Shown here piece by piece: positions 45,662 to 55,027 of a DNA stretch of 64,000 nucleotides. Under the pieces are notes generated by a model. It was not told the DNA's origin and did no database searches. It saw only the letters and a program-made list of their open reading frames with translations. This stretch comes from an uncultured Lachnospira sp. GTDB lineage: Bacteria; Bacillota; Clostridia; Lachnospirales; Lachnospiraceae. How positions within the stretch are numbered: position 1 is the first letter of the stretch; the number at the start of each line of letters is the position of its first letter. The position numbers and the translations under genes are program-made. The stretch spans positions 214,232-278,231 of the forward strand of contig CAJUKN010000001.1 of the NCBI GenBank assembly GCA_910587485.1, in the 5' to 3' direction.

Positions 45662-48124
45662 TTAATAATCATAACTATAATCAAAATCATTCACCCACAC
45701 ACAAGCTACATAATCATTAAAATCATAACGACTACCAGGTCCTGTCCCATATGCATCGGTTGATAATACAAGATGTAAATGTGCGCCGAAGCTATCCCCT
45801 GTATTGCCCATATGTCCAAGAATATCACCAGCCTTTACTTGGTCTCCTTCATGCAAGTATTCTTCATCTGTAGCTGGACGAATCATATATCCATTTTCAT
45901 CATATTCTGCATTCGTTCCATATGCTGTTATAAAATCATTCATGTGTGCATACAAAGCATATGTTCCATCATCAAATCTTAAAATAAGGTGATTTCCGTA
46001 TCCTGTTCCATCTTCTTCTGCATGAACGATTTTATAAACGCTTGCTTCGGCTATTGCTACAAGATTTGCACCAATTCCTTTCCCACTCGTAAAATCGACG
46101 CCATAATGTGTTGTATGGTTTTCATCAATATCCGTTCTTGCAAGGGTATATTGTGATGTTACATATCGCACACCACCATCATCAATAGGATAGACATTAT
46201 CTGTATGCATCCATGTAAAGATTTCCTTTAATTCCTCATAAGACATTGGCAATGTACCGTTTGGTGAATTTTCAAGTGCTTTCTTGGCACTATTTTCTTT
46301 TACAACACGCTTATCAATGACATACCCCTCTTCTGCTCCTATATTAGATGCCTCCAAAGCAATCATATAATAATCTTTTTGTGTATCGCTTAATGAGTCT
46401 GCTACTTCCTCATATGTTTGTTTTACAACATGAAGAACCTTCCCTTCGTTGGTTGTATAGGTACTATTAAACAACGCAAAAGCTTTATCCAGTCTTTCCT
46501 CTTCTTCATCGGTATCTATAAACAAGTAATCCTCTTGTACAGCCTGTGCTTCAATGGAATAGACAAGATACAGATTCAACACTTCATTGAAATTATCTAC
46601 ATCGGAACAATCCTGTTCATAAAGCACGTTATATCCAGATACACCTTGTTTATTGTTTCGTTCCCATTGAAATATCTTATCTTCAAAGACATCGTATGTA
46701 TCATTTAATTTTACAGCCACATAACTTGGATTTGTTGAATCAACCTCTGCACTGCCAAAAAAGTAAGAAAACAACCCAACAATGATTACTACTACAAGAA
46801 GTATTGGTAGCAAAATGAAAGAAGCAAGTGAAAGAAAAAAGGTTACTGCCTGTATAATAACAGTGACAGCAAATTTTAGTAACATTACAATAAACTTACC
46901 TGTATATAAAAAGGCGGTTTTCCCTGCTTTTGCTGCCAACTCGCGCATTTTACTTTGTGCATATTTTTCTGCTTGCCCTTTTACAAAATCACTGACACCT
47001 GCCTTCATATTATTTTCTGTAGCAGATTGTGGTGTTGTGATAACTTGAATCGTTTTTCTACGTATATCTTGCATGATTCCATGGTTCTTTTTATCCATTG
47101 TGTTCTCTTTTTTCTTTTTCTTGGCATTTTTGGACGTATTCTTTAATCGGTTATGAGAAGTTTTATTTTTTTCAACGATTTTTTTTGAGTCTCTTTTTTT
47201 GGATTGTTTATGTTTTATCAATCCATTCACTTTATTGGCAAAAACTTTGGCATCGGATACCGACTTTTTTAGGTCTACTGCTGTTTGATAAGTCGTACTT
47301 ACCGTCTTTGTTGCTATCGAAACCGTTTTATCTTTTACTTGCCCTATCACCTGAGGAGCCATTACTTTTATATCTCTTGCTTTCGCAGCCAAGTCTATCA
47401 TTGTATTGGCTTCATTCTCTTTATCAATGCTACCATCACCTGTGCGTTTATTTTTAAATTTTTCTAACAGTTGTTTCTTTTTCTTTTTTGATATACGATG
47501 TGTTCGTTTTTTAGAAGCTGCTTTATTCTGTTGTTTTATTTTTGTTTTTTCATGGATAACATTCTCTTTTAATGGCTGTTTTTGCTTTCCTGATTCAATA
47601 TGTCCATCTATTTCTAATGTTTCATCGCCTGTAAATATGTTTTCATTCAAGGCGATTTCTTTTACATCATTTGCAGAATCGGCTTCATTTGATGTTGTTT
47701 CTTTTACATCTTCTACAGAATCGGCTTCATTTGATGATTCTGCATTTTCTTTTTCTTCTTGTTTTTCATCGGTATCTGAATGTTGCTCTTTACAATCTGA
47801 AGTTTGTGCAGCTTTTTCATCATTTTTCTTTTTATATTGATGTCCATAATGAATATAACCTCTTTTTTTGCTGCTTATATTCTCTGGATATGCTTTTTTT
47901 ATGGTATCCTCATCAGCATTGTTTTCATCTTGATACCGATTTATATCATGGTTTATAACCTTGGGACTTTCTTTAATAGATAATGAATGAATGCTTTTTT
48001 GCTTTTGATAGTCTTTTATCGCATTTGCAACACTTTCTTTATCAATAAAGGAAGGAGTCTTTTTTGTATTATCAATAAAATCTTGTTCTTTCATTGCATG
48101 ATGTAATCTATTCTTTTCTGTCAA
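45662..48124 (-). CDS. Conjugation wall hydrolase with M23 (LytM) peptidase domain
   Basis: 820 aa. A long charged cytoplasmic part (about 1-400) contains near-repeats built on NEADSVEDVKETTS and NEADSANDVKEIAL. A hydrophobic region of one or two helices lies at about 410-460 and an extracellular helical domain at about 470-650. The C-terminal M23 peptidase carries the zinc ligands in THYGVDF and GAHLHLV, about residues 680-800. It fills the role of VirB1 or CwlT, opening peptidoglycan for the channel. GTG at 48145 overlaps the virB4 stop, but GGAGGG lies six bases before TTG at 48124, which I prefer. Confidence 0.88.
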   Translation of the reverse strand: MTEKNRLHHAMKEQDFIDNTKKTPSFIDKESVANAIKDYQKQKSIHSLSIKESPKVINHDINRYQDENNADEDTIKKAYPENISSKKRGYIHYGHQYKKKNDEKAAQTSDCKEQHSDTDEKQEEKENAESSNEADSVEDVKETTSNEADSANDVKEIALNENIFTGDETLEIDGHIESGKQKQPLKENVIHEKTKIKQQNKAASKKRTHRISKKKKKQLLEKFKNKRTGDGSIDKENEANTMIDLAAKARDIKVMAPQVIGQVKDKTVSIATKTVSTTYQTAVDLKKSVSDAKVFANKVNGLIKHKQSKKRDSKKIVEKNKTSHNRLKNTSKNAKKKKKENTMDKKNHGIMQDIRRKTIQVITTPQSATENNMKAGVSDFVKGQAEKYAQSKMRELAAKAGKTAFLYTGKFIVMLLKFAVTVIIQAVTFFLSLASFILLPILLVVVIIVGLFSYFFGSAEVDSTNPSYVAVKLNDTYDVFEDKIFQWERNNKQGVSGYNVLYEQDCSDVDNFNEVLNLYLVYSIEAQAVQEDYLFIDTDEEEERLDKAFALFNSTYTTNEGKVLHVVKQTYEEVADSLSDTQKDYYMIALEASNIGAEEGYVIDKRVVKENSAKKALENSPNGTLPMSYEELKEIFTWMHTDNVYPIDDGGVRYVTSQYTLARTDIDENHTTHYGVDFTSGKGIGANLVAIAEASVYKIVHAEEDGTGYGNHLILRFDDGTYALYAHMNDFITAYGTNAEYDENGYMIRPATDEEYLHEGDQVKAGDILGHMGNTGDSFGAHLHLVLSTDAYGTGPGSRYDFNDYVACVWVNDFDYSYDY

Positions 48125-48141
48125 CACAATCCCTCCAATAG

Positions 48142-50664
48142 TCACCCTATTTTACTAGCCGTTGCTACTTTTATAGCATGTTTTTCATAAAAGTTTGTAT
48201 TAAACACATCATAAATTGGATTGTCCTTATTGATTGTATTATCAAGTGGAATAATGGTATTAGCAAATCGTATCAAACCACAACCGGGACTTGGATTTTC
48301 AATATAAGCTAAATGTGCGCTGCTGATTTTCCCCTCGAATGTATCCAATATCAGTTTGGCATCGCCTGGTCCCATCTTTAAAAACATCGTGTACTCTGAA
48401 TTGGAAATAAGCTTCATGGAATCATTATCATTGATAACATCACTCATATTTTGTGTAATCCCTGTACAAATCCCGCCTAATTTACGTACCTTTTTCCATA
48501 AGGATATAAAAAATGCTTTACTATATTTTTTATTCATTAGTTCGTGAAATTCATCTACGTATAACCATGTAGCACGACCAATCGAAGCATTTTTAATAAT
48601 ACGCTGGCGAATATTCGATAAGGTAATTAACATACCAACCGACATTAATTGCTCTCCTATATCTCTTATTCCATACACAGTTACTCGGTTCTTCACATCA
48701 ATACTTGTTGGGTGATTAAACGTATTAAACGAACCATCAATAAAGCGTTCCATCGAAAGGACAATGTCGTGTGCTTCTTCGTCTTTTTGTTGTTTTAATA
48801 CCTCATAAAAATCACTCATAATAGGCACTTTTCTTTCCTCTATGGGGTAACTCGCAATATCTGTAAATAAAATCTTAATGCAGCGGTCAATAATGGAAGC
48901 ATGTTGCGGTTTAAATTCTTTTTCCATTGAATGCTCCGCAATTCCGCACATAATCTGGCTTTTTTGTGCAATAATTTGAATCAAGTCCGTACCATCTTCT
49001 AATTCTTCTGAAGTTTCTTGTTTTTTATCAAAAGAAACTGCATTTAATAAAGACACATCACAGTCCAATGGATTCACCCAATTTGTTGAATGAGGACTTA
49101 TTTCGATAAAAGAACCATCAAAGGCTTTTGCTACATCCATATATTCATGGGTTGGGTCTACAATAATAATGTCATCATCTGTATTTAAAAATACGGAACC
49201 AATCTCTAACTTAGAACCCGTAAGCGATTTACCACTTCCTGTCACACCAAAAACAAAACCATTTCCATTAATGAGCTGTTTTCGATTGCATAAAATAACA
49301 TTTTTGGATTCTTTATTGCAGCCATAATAAAACGGCTGTTTTTTCATCTGCATTTCCATTACCTTAAATGGAATGAGTATCGCTGCCATTCTGGTAAACA
49401 TGGAACGCAGACTATCAACATGTCTTGTTCCATAAGGTAAAATCGTTGCTAATGCCTCTCGTTGTCTTAATATTAAATCATTGGAATAGCAACCATGATT
49501 TTCAATAATCAAGTCCATATTGTCACTTGCTTCTTCCACTTCTTCTAAACTTTTTCCAAGCAATACAAAATGAATGCCAACCCAAAACATCTTTTGACCA
49601 TTCTTAGTGGTGTCCTCAAGCATTTCTTCAATATCTTCATTTTCCATGCGCACTGGATACGATATATCCAGCGAAAAATCATTATTTTTATTGCGCTTTT
49701 GCTGCTGTTTTTGAATTTTACTTTGTACAGCCATATATCTGCCCTCAATAAAGTCCTTTGTGGCTGCTTTGGCAATGGGAACCATATCAATCGAAAACAT
49801 GGAGTGTTGACTAATATTGATAAGTTCGTCAAAAAAATCGTCCGAAAGTTCATCATCTGGATAACTGTCTGGTTCAATACACATACACTTTCCATACATG
49901 GTATTGGTTCTAAAATACGCAGGATTTTCACTAAAATCAATACTATCGCAAACGATGTCATTTCTAAAATCCCTCATTTGAGACAAGCAATTTTGTATAT
50001 CAAAATCATAGGCACTCTCTTCACCCATACAATAAAAATCATGGAAAATCCGTAACCGCTCTTTCGCATTTAAAGGAAGTAACAAACAGCCAATCGAGGC
50101 AAACTCTTTTACAACATTGGCTGTAATTGAGTTAAAAGCGAGTTTGGCATCGTCATAATTATTTCTTGTAATCGTAATGGTAAGATACTTGATTTGCTCA
50201 ATTCCTCTTTTACTATTAATGATTTTGGATTCCATAATATCGTTATAACATTCTCTTGCAAAATCAAATCCATCTTTTTGGTAAGGATACAATACATTGG
50301 CTCTAAACTCTTCCATATTTCGATTCTTATTAAATACTGTAATTTTACATAAATGAACATCCAGCGCATTTAAAATCCGACACCACTCGCCAAAAAACAA
50401 CTCTTGCTCTTCATATGTTTTGGTAACATAGTTTAAATCGTTCATTTGATAGGTTATAGAATATCGATTTTCGCCGACTTCAAAGATTCCTTCAGGTGAT
50501 GTTTTTCGTATTTCAATGGTATCTTGAATACATAAGGCGTTACTTACTCTAAATTTCTCTGGTTTTTTCAACTGTAAAAACTGCTTTTTTTGTTTCTCTC
50601 GCAGCCTTTTTTTCTCTTTTGTTCGCTTTTCATAATGGTTCTTGTTATTCTTCTTTCTTTTCAT
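48142..50664 (-). CDS. VirB4/TraE-type conjugation ATPase
   Basis: 840 aa. An N-terminal basic segment (about 1-40) is followed by the VirB4 N-domain (about 45-330) and a C-terminal RecA-like ATPase with Walker A GVTGSGKSLTGS (about residue 476) and Walker B LYVDEFHEL (about 703). It powers assembly of the transfer channel and is the signature gene of the type IV secretion system here. No membrane segment is obvious. Its stop overlaps a possible start of the peptidase gene and it follows the VirB4-N-like gene by 15 bases. Confidence 0.95.
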   Translation of the reverse strand: MKRKKNNKNHYEKRTKEKKRLREKQKKQFLQLKKPEKFRVSNALCIQDTIEIRKTSPEGIFEVGENRYSITYQMNDLNYVTKTYEEQELFFGEWCRILNALDVHLCKITVFNKNRNMEEFRANVLYPYQKDGFDFARECYNDIMESKIINSKRGIEQIKYLTITITRNNYDDAKLAFNSITANVVKEFASIGCLLLPLNAKERLRIFHDFYCMGEESAYDFDIQNCLSQMRDFRNDIVCDSIDFSENPAYFRTNTMYGKCMCIEPDSYPDDELSDDFFDELINISQHSMFSIDMVPIAKAATKDFIEGRYMAVQSKIQKQQQKRNKNNDFSLDISYPVRMENEDIEEMLEDTTKNGQKMFWVGIHFVLLGKSLEEVEEASDNMDLIIENHGCYSNDLILRQREALATILPYGTRHVDSLRSMFTRMAAILIPFKVMEMQMKKQPFYYGCNKESKNVILCNRKQLINGNGFVFGVTGSGKSLTGSKLEIGSVFLNTDDDIIIVDPTHEYMDVAKAFDGSFIEISPHSTNWVNPLDCDVSLLNAVSFDKKQETSEELEDGTDLIQIIAQKSQIMCGIAEHSMEKEFKPQHASIIDRCIKILFTDIASYPIEERKVPIMSDFYEVLKQQKDEEAHDIVLSMERFIDGSFNTFNHPTSIDVKNRVTVYGIRDIGEQLMSVGMLITLSNIRQRIIKNASIGRATWLYVDEFHELMNKKYSKAFFISLWKKVRKLGGICTGITQNMSDVINDNDSMKLISNSEYTMFLKMGPGDAKLILDTFEGKISSAHLAYIENPSPGCGLIRFANTIIPLDNTINKDNPIYDVFNTNFYEKHAIKVATASKIG

Positions 50665-50679
50665 ATCTACACCTAGTCT

Positions 50680-51807
50680 TTACATAAAAAATTCATTCAG
50701 ATTACTTGTACTATAGTCTTCTTGTATTGCTAAAGGGTTTTGATTTATTATAGGTATTGTATTCTTAATATCCTCATTTAAAAATAACCTACACTGGTTA
50801 TAGTTCCACTCTCCAAGTGGGATAAATTCTGTAAAGGTACGAATTGGATTGGTTTGATAATCACTTATTGTTGCACCATATCCATCTATGCCAAAGTTTG
50901 ATTGTTCTTTTATAAGCACATTATGCGATTCTTTATTAGAAGTCGTCCCATTTATTGAATCTTTCTGTGTATAAAGAATACTAATCCCCATAAAGCAATA
51001 GGTTCTTGTATCGGATAGTGTATTATCCGATAACATCTTATAAAGCACAGGATTTTTTGTTTGTAGCTTCCTAAGTTCATTATCACAACCCATGTAATTG
51101 CTATGAAAAAAGGCTTTTAAACAATCATCTTTAATAGGTGAATACTGTATCATTACACATTCGATATCTTCTATTGATAAAAGCTGCTGGATACATTCTT
51201 TGATACGGGTTTGTGAAAATTCCCTAATAAATGCCATCTTTATCCGATAGTCCCCTATTTGTAGTGTATTTTCATCAGGTATATATGCTTTTAATGTAAT
51301 ATCTTCTTTCCATGCCGCTACATCTTTTTGATAGTTCATAATATTTTTATCTGCAGCATCGTAATATCGACATATTCTTTTATGTATCAATCTTAATCGT
51401 TCATCAAGCCACACAGCCGTTAAGGTTACTCCACATTCTGATACTTTCAAAAGCATATCTTGTTCTATCGGTTCAATAAGTTGTATGTCCATTGATTTAT
51501 TTTCATTTTCTGGTTTTATGAACACCTCCAGATAGACATCATTGATTCCATAATAAAAAAAACGATATTCAAAGTCATAACTTCTAAGAACTTCAAAGAA
51601 TTTTGTTGCAGAATCCTCCTTATAAAAGCTATCTTGAGGCACTTTATAAAGCATGGTACACGAATGGTCTTTCCTAATAAATAATCCATTTTCAGTAACC
51701 ATACTAATATCATATATTTTGCTCATAAAATCAGGTGTCTTAAAGACTTGCACAACATTTTCTTTTCCCTTTAATGAAGTTTTTATTTTTTTAAATCGTT
51801 CCTTCAT
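50680..51807 (-). CDS. VirB4 N-domain-like protein without an ATPase domain
   Basis: 375 aa, soluble. It lies directly upstream of virB4 and its layout resembles the virB4 N-domain: a first strand pair with ENGLFIRKDHSCTMLYKVP, then ECGVTLTAVWLDERLRLIHKRICRYYD, which lines up with IGCLLLPLNAKERLRIFHDFYCMGE of the neighbour. There is no Walker A or B. It may therefore be a duplicated N-domain used as a structural partner of VirB4. The match is by eye and weak overall. The gene is preceded by the second copy of the pseudoknot-like element, with GAGGGT as ribosome binding site. Confidence 0.6.
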   Translation of the reverse strand: MKERFKKIKTSLKGKENVVQVFKTPDFMSKIYDISMVTENGLFIRKDHSCTMLYKVPQDSFYKEDSATKFFEVLRSYDFEYRFFYYGINDVYLEVFIKPENENKSMDIQLIEPIEQDMLLKVSECGVTLTAVWLDERLRLIHKRICRYYDAADKNIMNYQKDVAAWKEDITLKAYIPDENTLQIGDYRIKMAFIREFSQTRIKECIQQLLSIEDIECVMIQYSPIKDDCLKAFFHSNYMGCDNELRKLQTKNPVLYKMLSDNTLSDTRTYCFMGISILYTQKDSINGTTSNKESHNVLIKEQSNFGIDGYGATISDYQTNPIRTFTEFIPLGEWNYNQCRLFLNEDIKNTIPIINQNPLAIQEDYSTSNLNEFFM

Positions 51808-51810
51808 TTT

Positions 51811-51874
51811 ACCCTCATTTCTGCGTTGCTTTTTTTATAAGTTTGTGTCAAGCAACGCATAGACACAAACTTGT
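51811..51874 (-). ncRNA. Pseudoknot-like leader element, copy 2 (conjugative element)
   Basis: On the minus-strand RNA, P1 is an 11-bp stem (51872-51862 with 51849-51839). The loop bases 51859-51850 pair with 51831-51822 over 10 perfect base pairs, giving interleaved stems. The ribosome binding site GAGGGT (51816-51811) follows within six bases. Compared with copy 1, P2 changes from GCGCTGT/ACAGCGC to GCGTTGC/GCAACGC and the P1 closing pair from A-U to C-G, all compensated. The 3' sequence GCAGAAATG-GG-TAA is shared. Confidence 0.7.
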
Positions 51875-51885
51875 GGTTGAAAATT

Positions 51886-52752
51886 TTAATTTTCAGCCTT
51901 GCCTCCATATTCTTTATACACATCAATTAATGGTTTACATTCTCCTTGTATCTGAAATGAATTATTCAGTGTTGCCCCTAAATAAACGGCTCCTTGTAAA
52001 TCACAGTTTATAAATAACGTATCACATAGATTCACATGTGCAAAATTCGCATTACATAGTACACACTGAATAAAAATAGCACCACTTAAATCCACACTTC
52101 TAAAATCAAAATCTTCCATTCGTTTATTAAGAAATATCTTTTTATTTTGTTCCATTCGTTTTTTTATCTCTTTTTCATAATGGAATGGAGATTGTTTAGG
52201 CGATAGATTACTGGTTGCTTTGTGAATAATGTTTTGTGTTTCTTCTATAATAGCTTGCTGCTTTAACTGTACATAACAGATAAACCATTCATATCGGTAA
52301 TGTTCTAATTCCTGAAGTTGTTTATAGCTTAATCCATCAATAGGAAGTTCAATAAAATTAGGATATTCCTTTTTACTATCTCCAAAAAGAAGGTATATTG
52401 GTTCCTTTTTTTGATACTGTACTCCTACTCGTTTGATACGCCTTTTATTCGTAAAAAAATCCATTATCATTTGGCGACTATTATCTATGCTATATATACC
52501 AACATCTTTCATGTTATGTTCAAGAGTAATTTCCAATACACCAACTAAATTCCCCTTTTTTTCTTTTTCTTCTTGAAATAGTTGTAAGGCTTCTTCATAT
52601 CTTTTTTGAATAAATTGCTCTCCTATACCCAGTTTTAATACATAACAATCATCTTTTTCCTTATATTCGGTATAGCGGATTACTTCTGGCAGATTTCGTT
52701 TATTTTCATAGGCAGCAATCACTTCTGCTCGGTTGATACTATCTAGTGACAT
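51886..52752 (-). CDS. Pentapeptide-repeat protein of the conjugative element
   Basis: 288 aa, soluble. The first 215 residues are a mixed helical domain that I do not recognise. The C-terminal part (about 225-275) is a run of pentapeptide-type repeats (DFDFRSVDLSGAIFIQ, then CNANFAHVNLCDTLFINCDL), about nine units, forming a short quadrilateral helix. Pentapeptide proteins can mimic DNA or act as interaction scaffolds, and the role here is unknown. AAAGGAG lies before the ATG at 52752; longer in-frame starts would run into the preceding gene. Confidence 0.72.
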   Translation of the reverse strand: MSLDSINRAEVIAAYENKRNLPEVIRYTEYKEKDDCYVLKLGIGEQFIQKRYEEALQLFQEEKEKKGNLVGVLEITLEHNMKDVGIYSIDNSRQMIMDFFTNKRRIKRVGVQYQKKEPIYLLFGDSKKEYPNFIELPIDGLSYKQLQELEHYRYEWFICYVQLKQQAIIEETQNIIHKATSNLSPKQSPFHYEKEIKKRMEQNKKIFLNKRMEDFDFRSVDLSGAIFIQCVLCNANFAHVNLCDTLFINCDLQGAVYLGATLNNSFQIQGECKPLIDVYKEYGGKAEN

Positions 52753-52810
52753 TCCTTCTCCTTTATTTTTAATCTTATTTTTATATTTTAAATCGGAAAT
52801 TTTAACTCTA

Positions 52811-53215
52811 TTATCGTTTTGGTGATGGATGTTGATATTTTTTATATGCTTTATACTGTTCTTCAAAATAATCGCAAAGGCTTACCATTATTTTTGATAA
52901 ATTTTCTTTTTGACTTTCTGGAACACTATCACACAGCTTATCCATATCTTGTAACATCACTTTCCAATCCTCATTGCTGCCAAGTGTACTGATGTCCCAA
53001 TAGGTTGACATAATTTTATAAAAACCATTTAAAGACTGTTTTAACTCTTTAAACTCTTTCAAATCATTATTCTTTAATAACTCAATAATCTGTCCTGCTA
53101 TCTCTAAATACAGTTTTCCATGCTCACAGGCACTTGCAAATTTACCAAATTCCCATAACTGATGAAAAAACTGATATTGTTCGGATTCTTTTTCAAATGT
53201 TTTTTGTTCTAACAT
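52811..53215 (-). CDS. Small helical protein of unknown function
   Basis: 134 aa, predicted almost wholly alpha-helical, with no membrane segment and no motif that I recognise. Acidic and aromatic residues are frequent (YWDISTLGSNEDWKVMLQDM). GAGGAGG lies before the ATG at 53215; a TTG seven codons upstream overlaps that site. It sits 58 bases ahead of the pentapeptide-repeat gene and downstream of a terminator, so the two probably form a short transcript of their own. Confidence 0.65.
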   Translation of the reverse strand: MLEQKTFEKESEQYQFFHQLWEFGKFASACEHGKLYLEIAGQIIELLKNNDLKEFKELKQSLNGFYKIMSTYWDISTLGSNEDWKVMLQDMDKLCDSVPESQKENLSKIMVSLCDYFEEQYKAYKKYQHPSPKR

Positions 53216-53382
53216 GGAAAAGTACCTCCTCTGCAATTTTTTTAATTCTTAATATGTTATATACATAACACCTTGCCTATATTGTATTAAATATTCCATC
53301 CATTTTTATATAAAACCTGTCACTATTTTTGTTTTTTTTCTGCACAAATACAATATTATTTAAAAATTTTAAAAGCATATAA

Positions 53383-53419
53383 AAAGCAGCTACTAGGAAA
53401 TATTCCTAATAACTGCTTT
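53383..53419 (-). terminator. Terminator after the Rpn-family gene
   Basis: AAAGCAG pairs with CTGCTTT and an inner TAGGAA pairs with TTCCTA. On the minus strand TTTTTAT follows. It splits the element's operon at this point. The remaining non-coding part (53216-53470) is AT-rich with nothing else recognised. Confidence 0.8.
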
Positions 53420-53470
53420 AAGGTATTGATATTTATTTAATTATTAATAAGAGAATAAAAAGAAAAGGGG

Positions 53471-54298
53471 TTATCTTTTTCGTGTATTTCTTCTTTCATT
53501 GACTTGTAATTGCCCGCTTTCTATCATATTGCTTTGTATCTTTAAAACGTAATTTATATCGGTATCAGCATACCGGGCAATTTTATCTACAGACATGTCA
53601 TCTCTTAACATTTCTTGTATCATTTCTTTTTTAGCTTCTTCAACTCTTTCTTCAGCATATTCTTCCATTATTTCGCACATCTTTCTCTGCCCCCTCTCTG
53701 AATTTTTAATATCATTCATTCTCTCTGTAAATACTGGAAATTTTGAACTTTTTACTTCTGTTTGGGTAAATAGCTGCATAAGTTCGGCTATTTTGCTTCC
53801 ATCGTTTGCTTTTGTATTTACACATACCGTTTTCATTCCATCATCTAATATATTTCCAGTTTCCCTTACTACCTTATCAATATGATACGCTGCTCGTTCT
53901 CCTTTTAATATATCAAACTCCGATATGTATACCACAATGACGGATGGAACATTCTCAAATAATGCACCTGGCTCTGTTTCACTGGCTGTTATACAAGCTG
54001 CATTATATCGAATACGCTTAAAATGATTATCATTATTTGACCTTTGTACTTCCACATTACAAAGCGTTCCATCACCTAATGTACACAAGGCATCTAATCT
54101 TACAGAACGTCCTACTAGATTTCGTACACCTTTTTGCATTTTTACATCCAGTGTTGTTAGTTTATCATCTTCCAATATAACCCTTAGTATTTCTTGACAA
54201 AAAGCGGCATCATCTGCCAATACTTCAAAAAACACATCATCAATCGGTCTAAATTGTTTTATTCTTTCTAATTTTCTATCATCTATTGTATTTCCCAT
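53471..54298 (-). CDS. Rpn-family PD-(D/E)XK nuclease/putative transposase
   Basis: 275 aa. The N-terminal nuclease domain has the family layout: FRPIDDVFFEVLADD, then GRSVRLDALCTLGDGTLCNVEVQRSNN, in which Asp and Glu-x-Gln are the catalytic-type residues, followed by ITASETEPGALFENVPSVIVVYISE. The C-terminal part is helical and charged (EEYAEERVEEAKKEMIQEM). Rpn proteins promote RecA-independent recombination and are widespread passengers. The start is the ATG at 54298, with GAAGGTGG upstream. It interrupts the conjugation genes and has its own terminator, which suggests later arrival. Confidence 0.82.
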   Translation of the reverse strand: MGNTIDDRKLERIKQFRPIDDVFFEVLADDAAFCQEILRVILEDDKLTTLDVKMQKGVRNLVGRSVRLDALCTLGDGTLCNVEVQRSNNDNHFKRIRYNAACITASETEPGALFENVPSVIVVYISEFDILKGERAAYHIDKVVRETGNILDDGMKTVCVNTKANDGSKIAELMQLFTQTEVKSSKFPVFTERMNDIKNSERGQRKMCEIMEEYAEERVEEAKKEMIQEMLRDDMSVDKIARYADTDINYVLKIQSNMIESGQLQVNERRNTRKR

Positions 54299-54371
54299 CA
54301 CACCACCTTCAGCCTTTTATGGCTTTTCTTTATTTTTACATATTTTTATATTTTTTTCAACTACTTTCTTA

Positions 54372-55007
54372 TCACAATTCTTTCTTTGTAACAATAACTG
54401 TTGAATTTTTAAGTGCCTCATATAATAATTCTTCTTCTCCTGATTCTACTATAATTGTAAAGTTTGTCGCAATCGCTGTGGTATCCGAAACACTGATTTG
54501 CACTCCTGTATTATCATACGCCTTAAATATATAGGCATTTTCTATAATGCGTTTTCCTTCATTAAAATCTACTCCAAAAATGTCTACATAATCGCCTGCT
54601 CTTAATCGACCACATACGGCATCCGACAAATTGGCAACATTAAAAGACGCTTGTACTGGTTTTTTATAAGCTGCAAAAATATCGAATTGTGACTGAAACA
54701 TATCCTGATTAATTGGTGTTTTATCCCAGATTCCATTAAGGGCATATTGACCAATTAATTCATTGGTATTGGTTACTGCATGAGGGGTTTTAAAAATCTC
54801 TTGTGCTTGAATGGTGGTAAAATATTCGCCTACATTATCCTCTGTTATCAGTGTATTTTTGGGTATCGTCTTTGCTGCTATCACTACATCTACTTTATTG
54901 TTATCACTCATTTTATTATTTAATACAACTAAACAGATAAATGCAATAAGTGCAAAAAAGATTGCAAGCAATATTCCTCTCACCTTTGTTTTTACATCTT
55001 GTTTCAT
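54372..55007 (-). CDS. CpaB/SAF-domain protein of the Tad-like module
   Basis: 211 aa. A basic start and one membrane helix (about 11-31) are followed by a SAF domain (about 40-105: VVIAAKTIPKNTLITEDNVGEYF) and a C-terminal domain with GRLRAGDYVDIFGV, as in Flp pilus assembly protein CpaB/RcpC. In Gram-positive Tad systems CpaB sits outside the membrane. It is the last gene of the Tad-like block on this strand. AAGGATG precedes the ATG. Confidence 0.82.
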   Translation of the reverse strand: MKQDVKTKVRGILLAIFFALIAFICLVVLNNKMSDNNKVDVVIAAKTIPKNTLITEDNVGEYFTTIQAQEIFKTPHAVTNTNELIGQYALNGIWDKTPINQDMFQSQFDIFAAYKKPVQASFNVANLSDAVCGRLRAGDYVDIFGVDFNEGKRIIENAYIFKAYDNTGVQISVSDTTAIATNFTIIVESGEEELLYEALKNSTVIVTKKEL

Positions 55008-55027
55008 ATCATCCTTCTTTCTATTTT

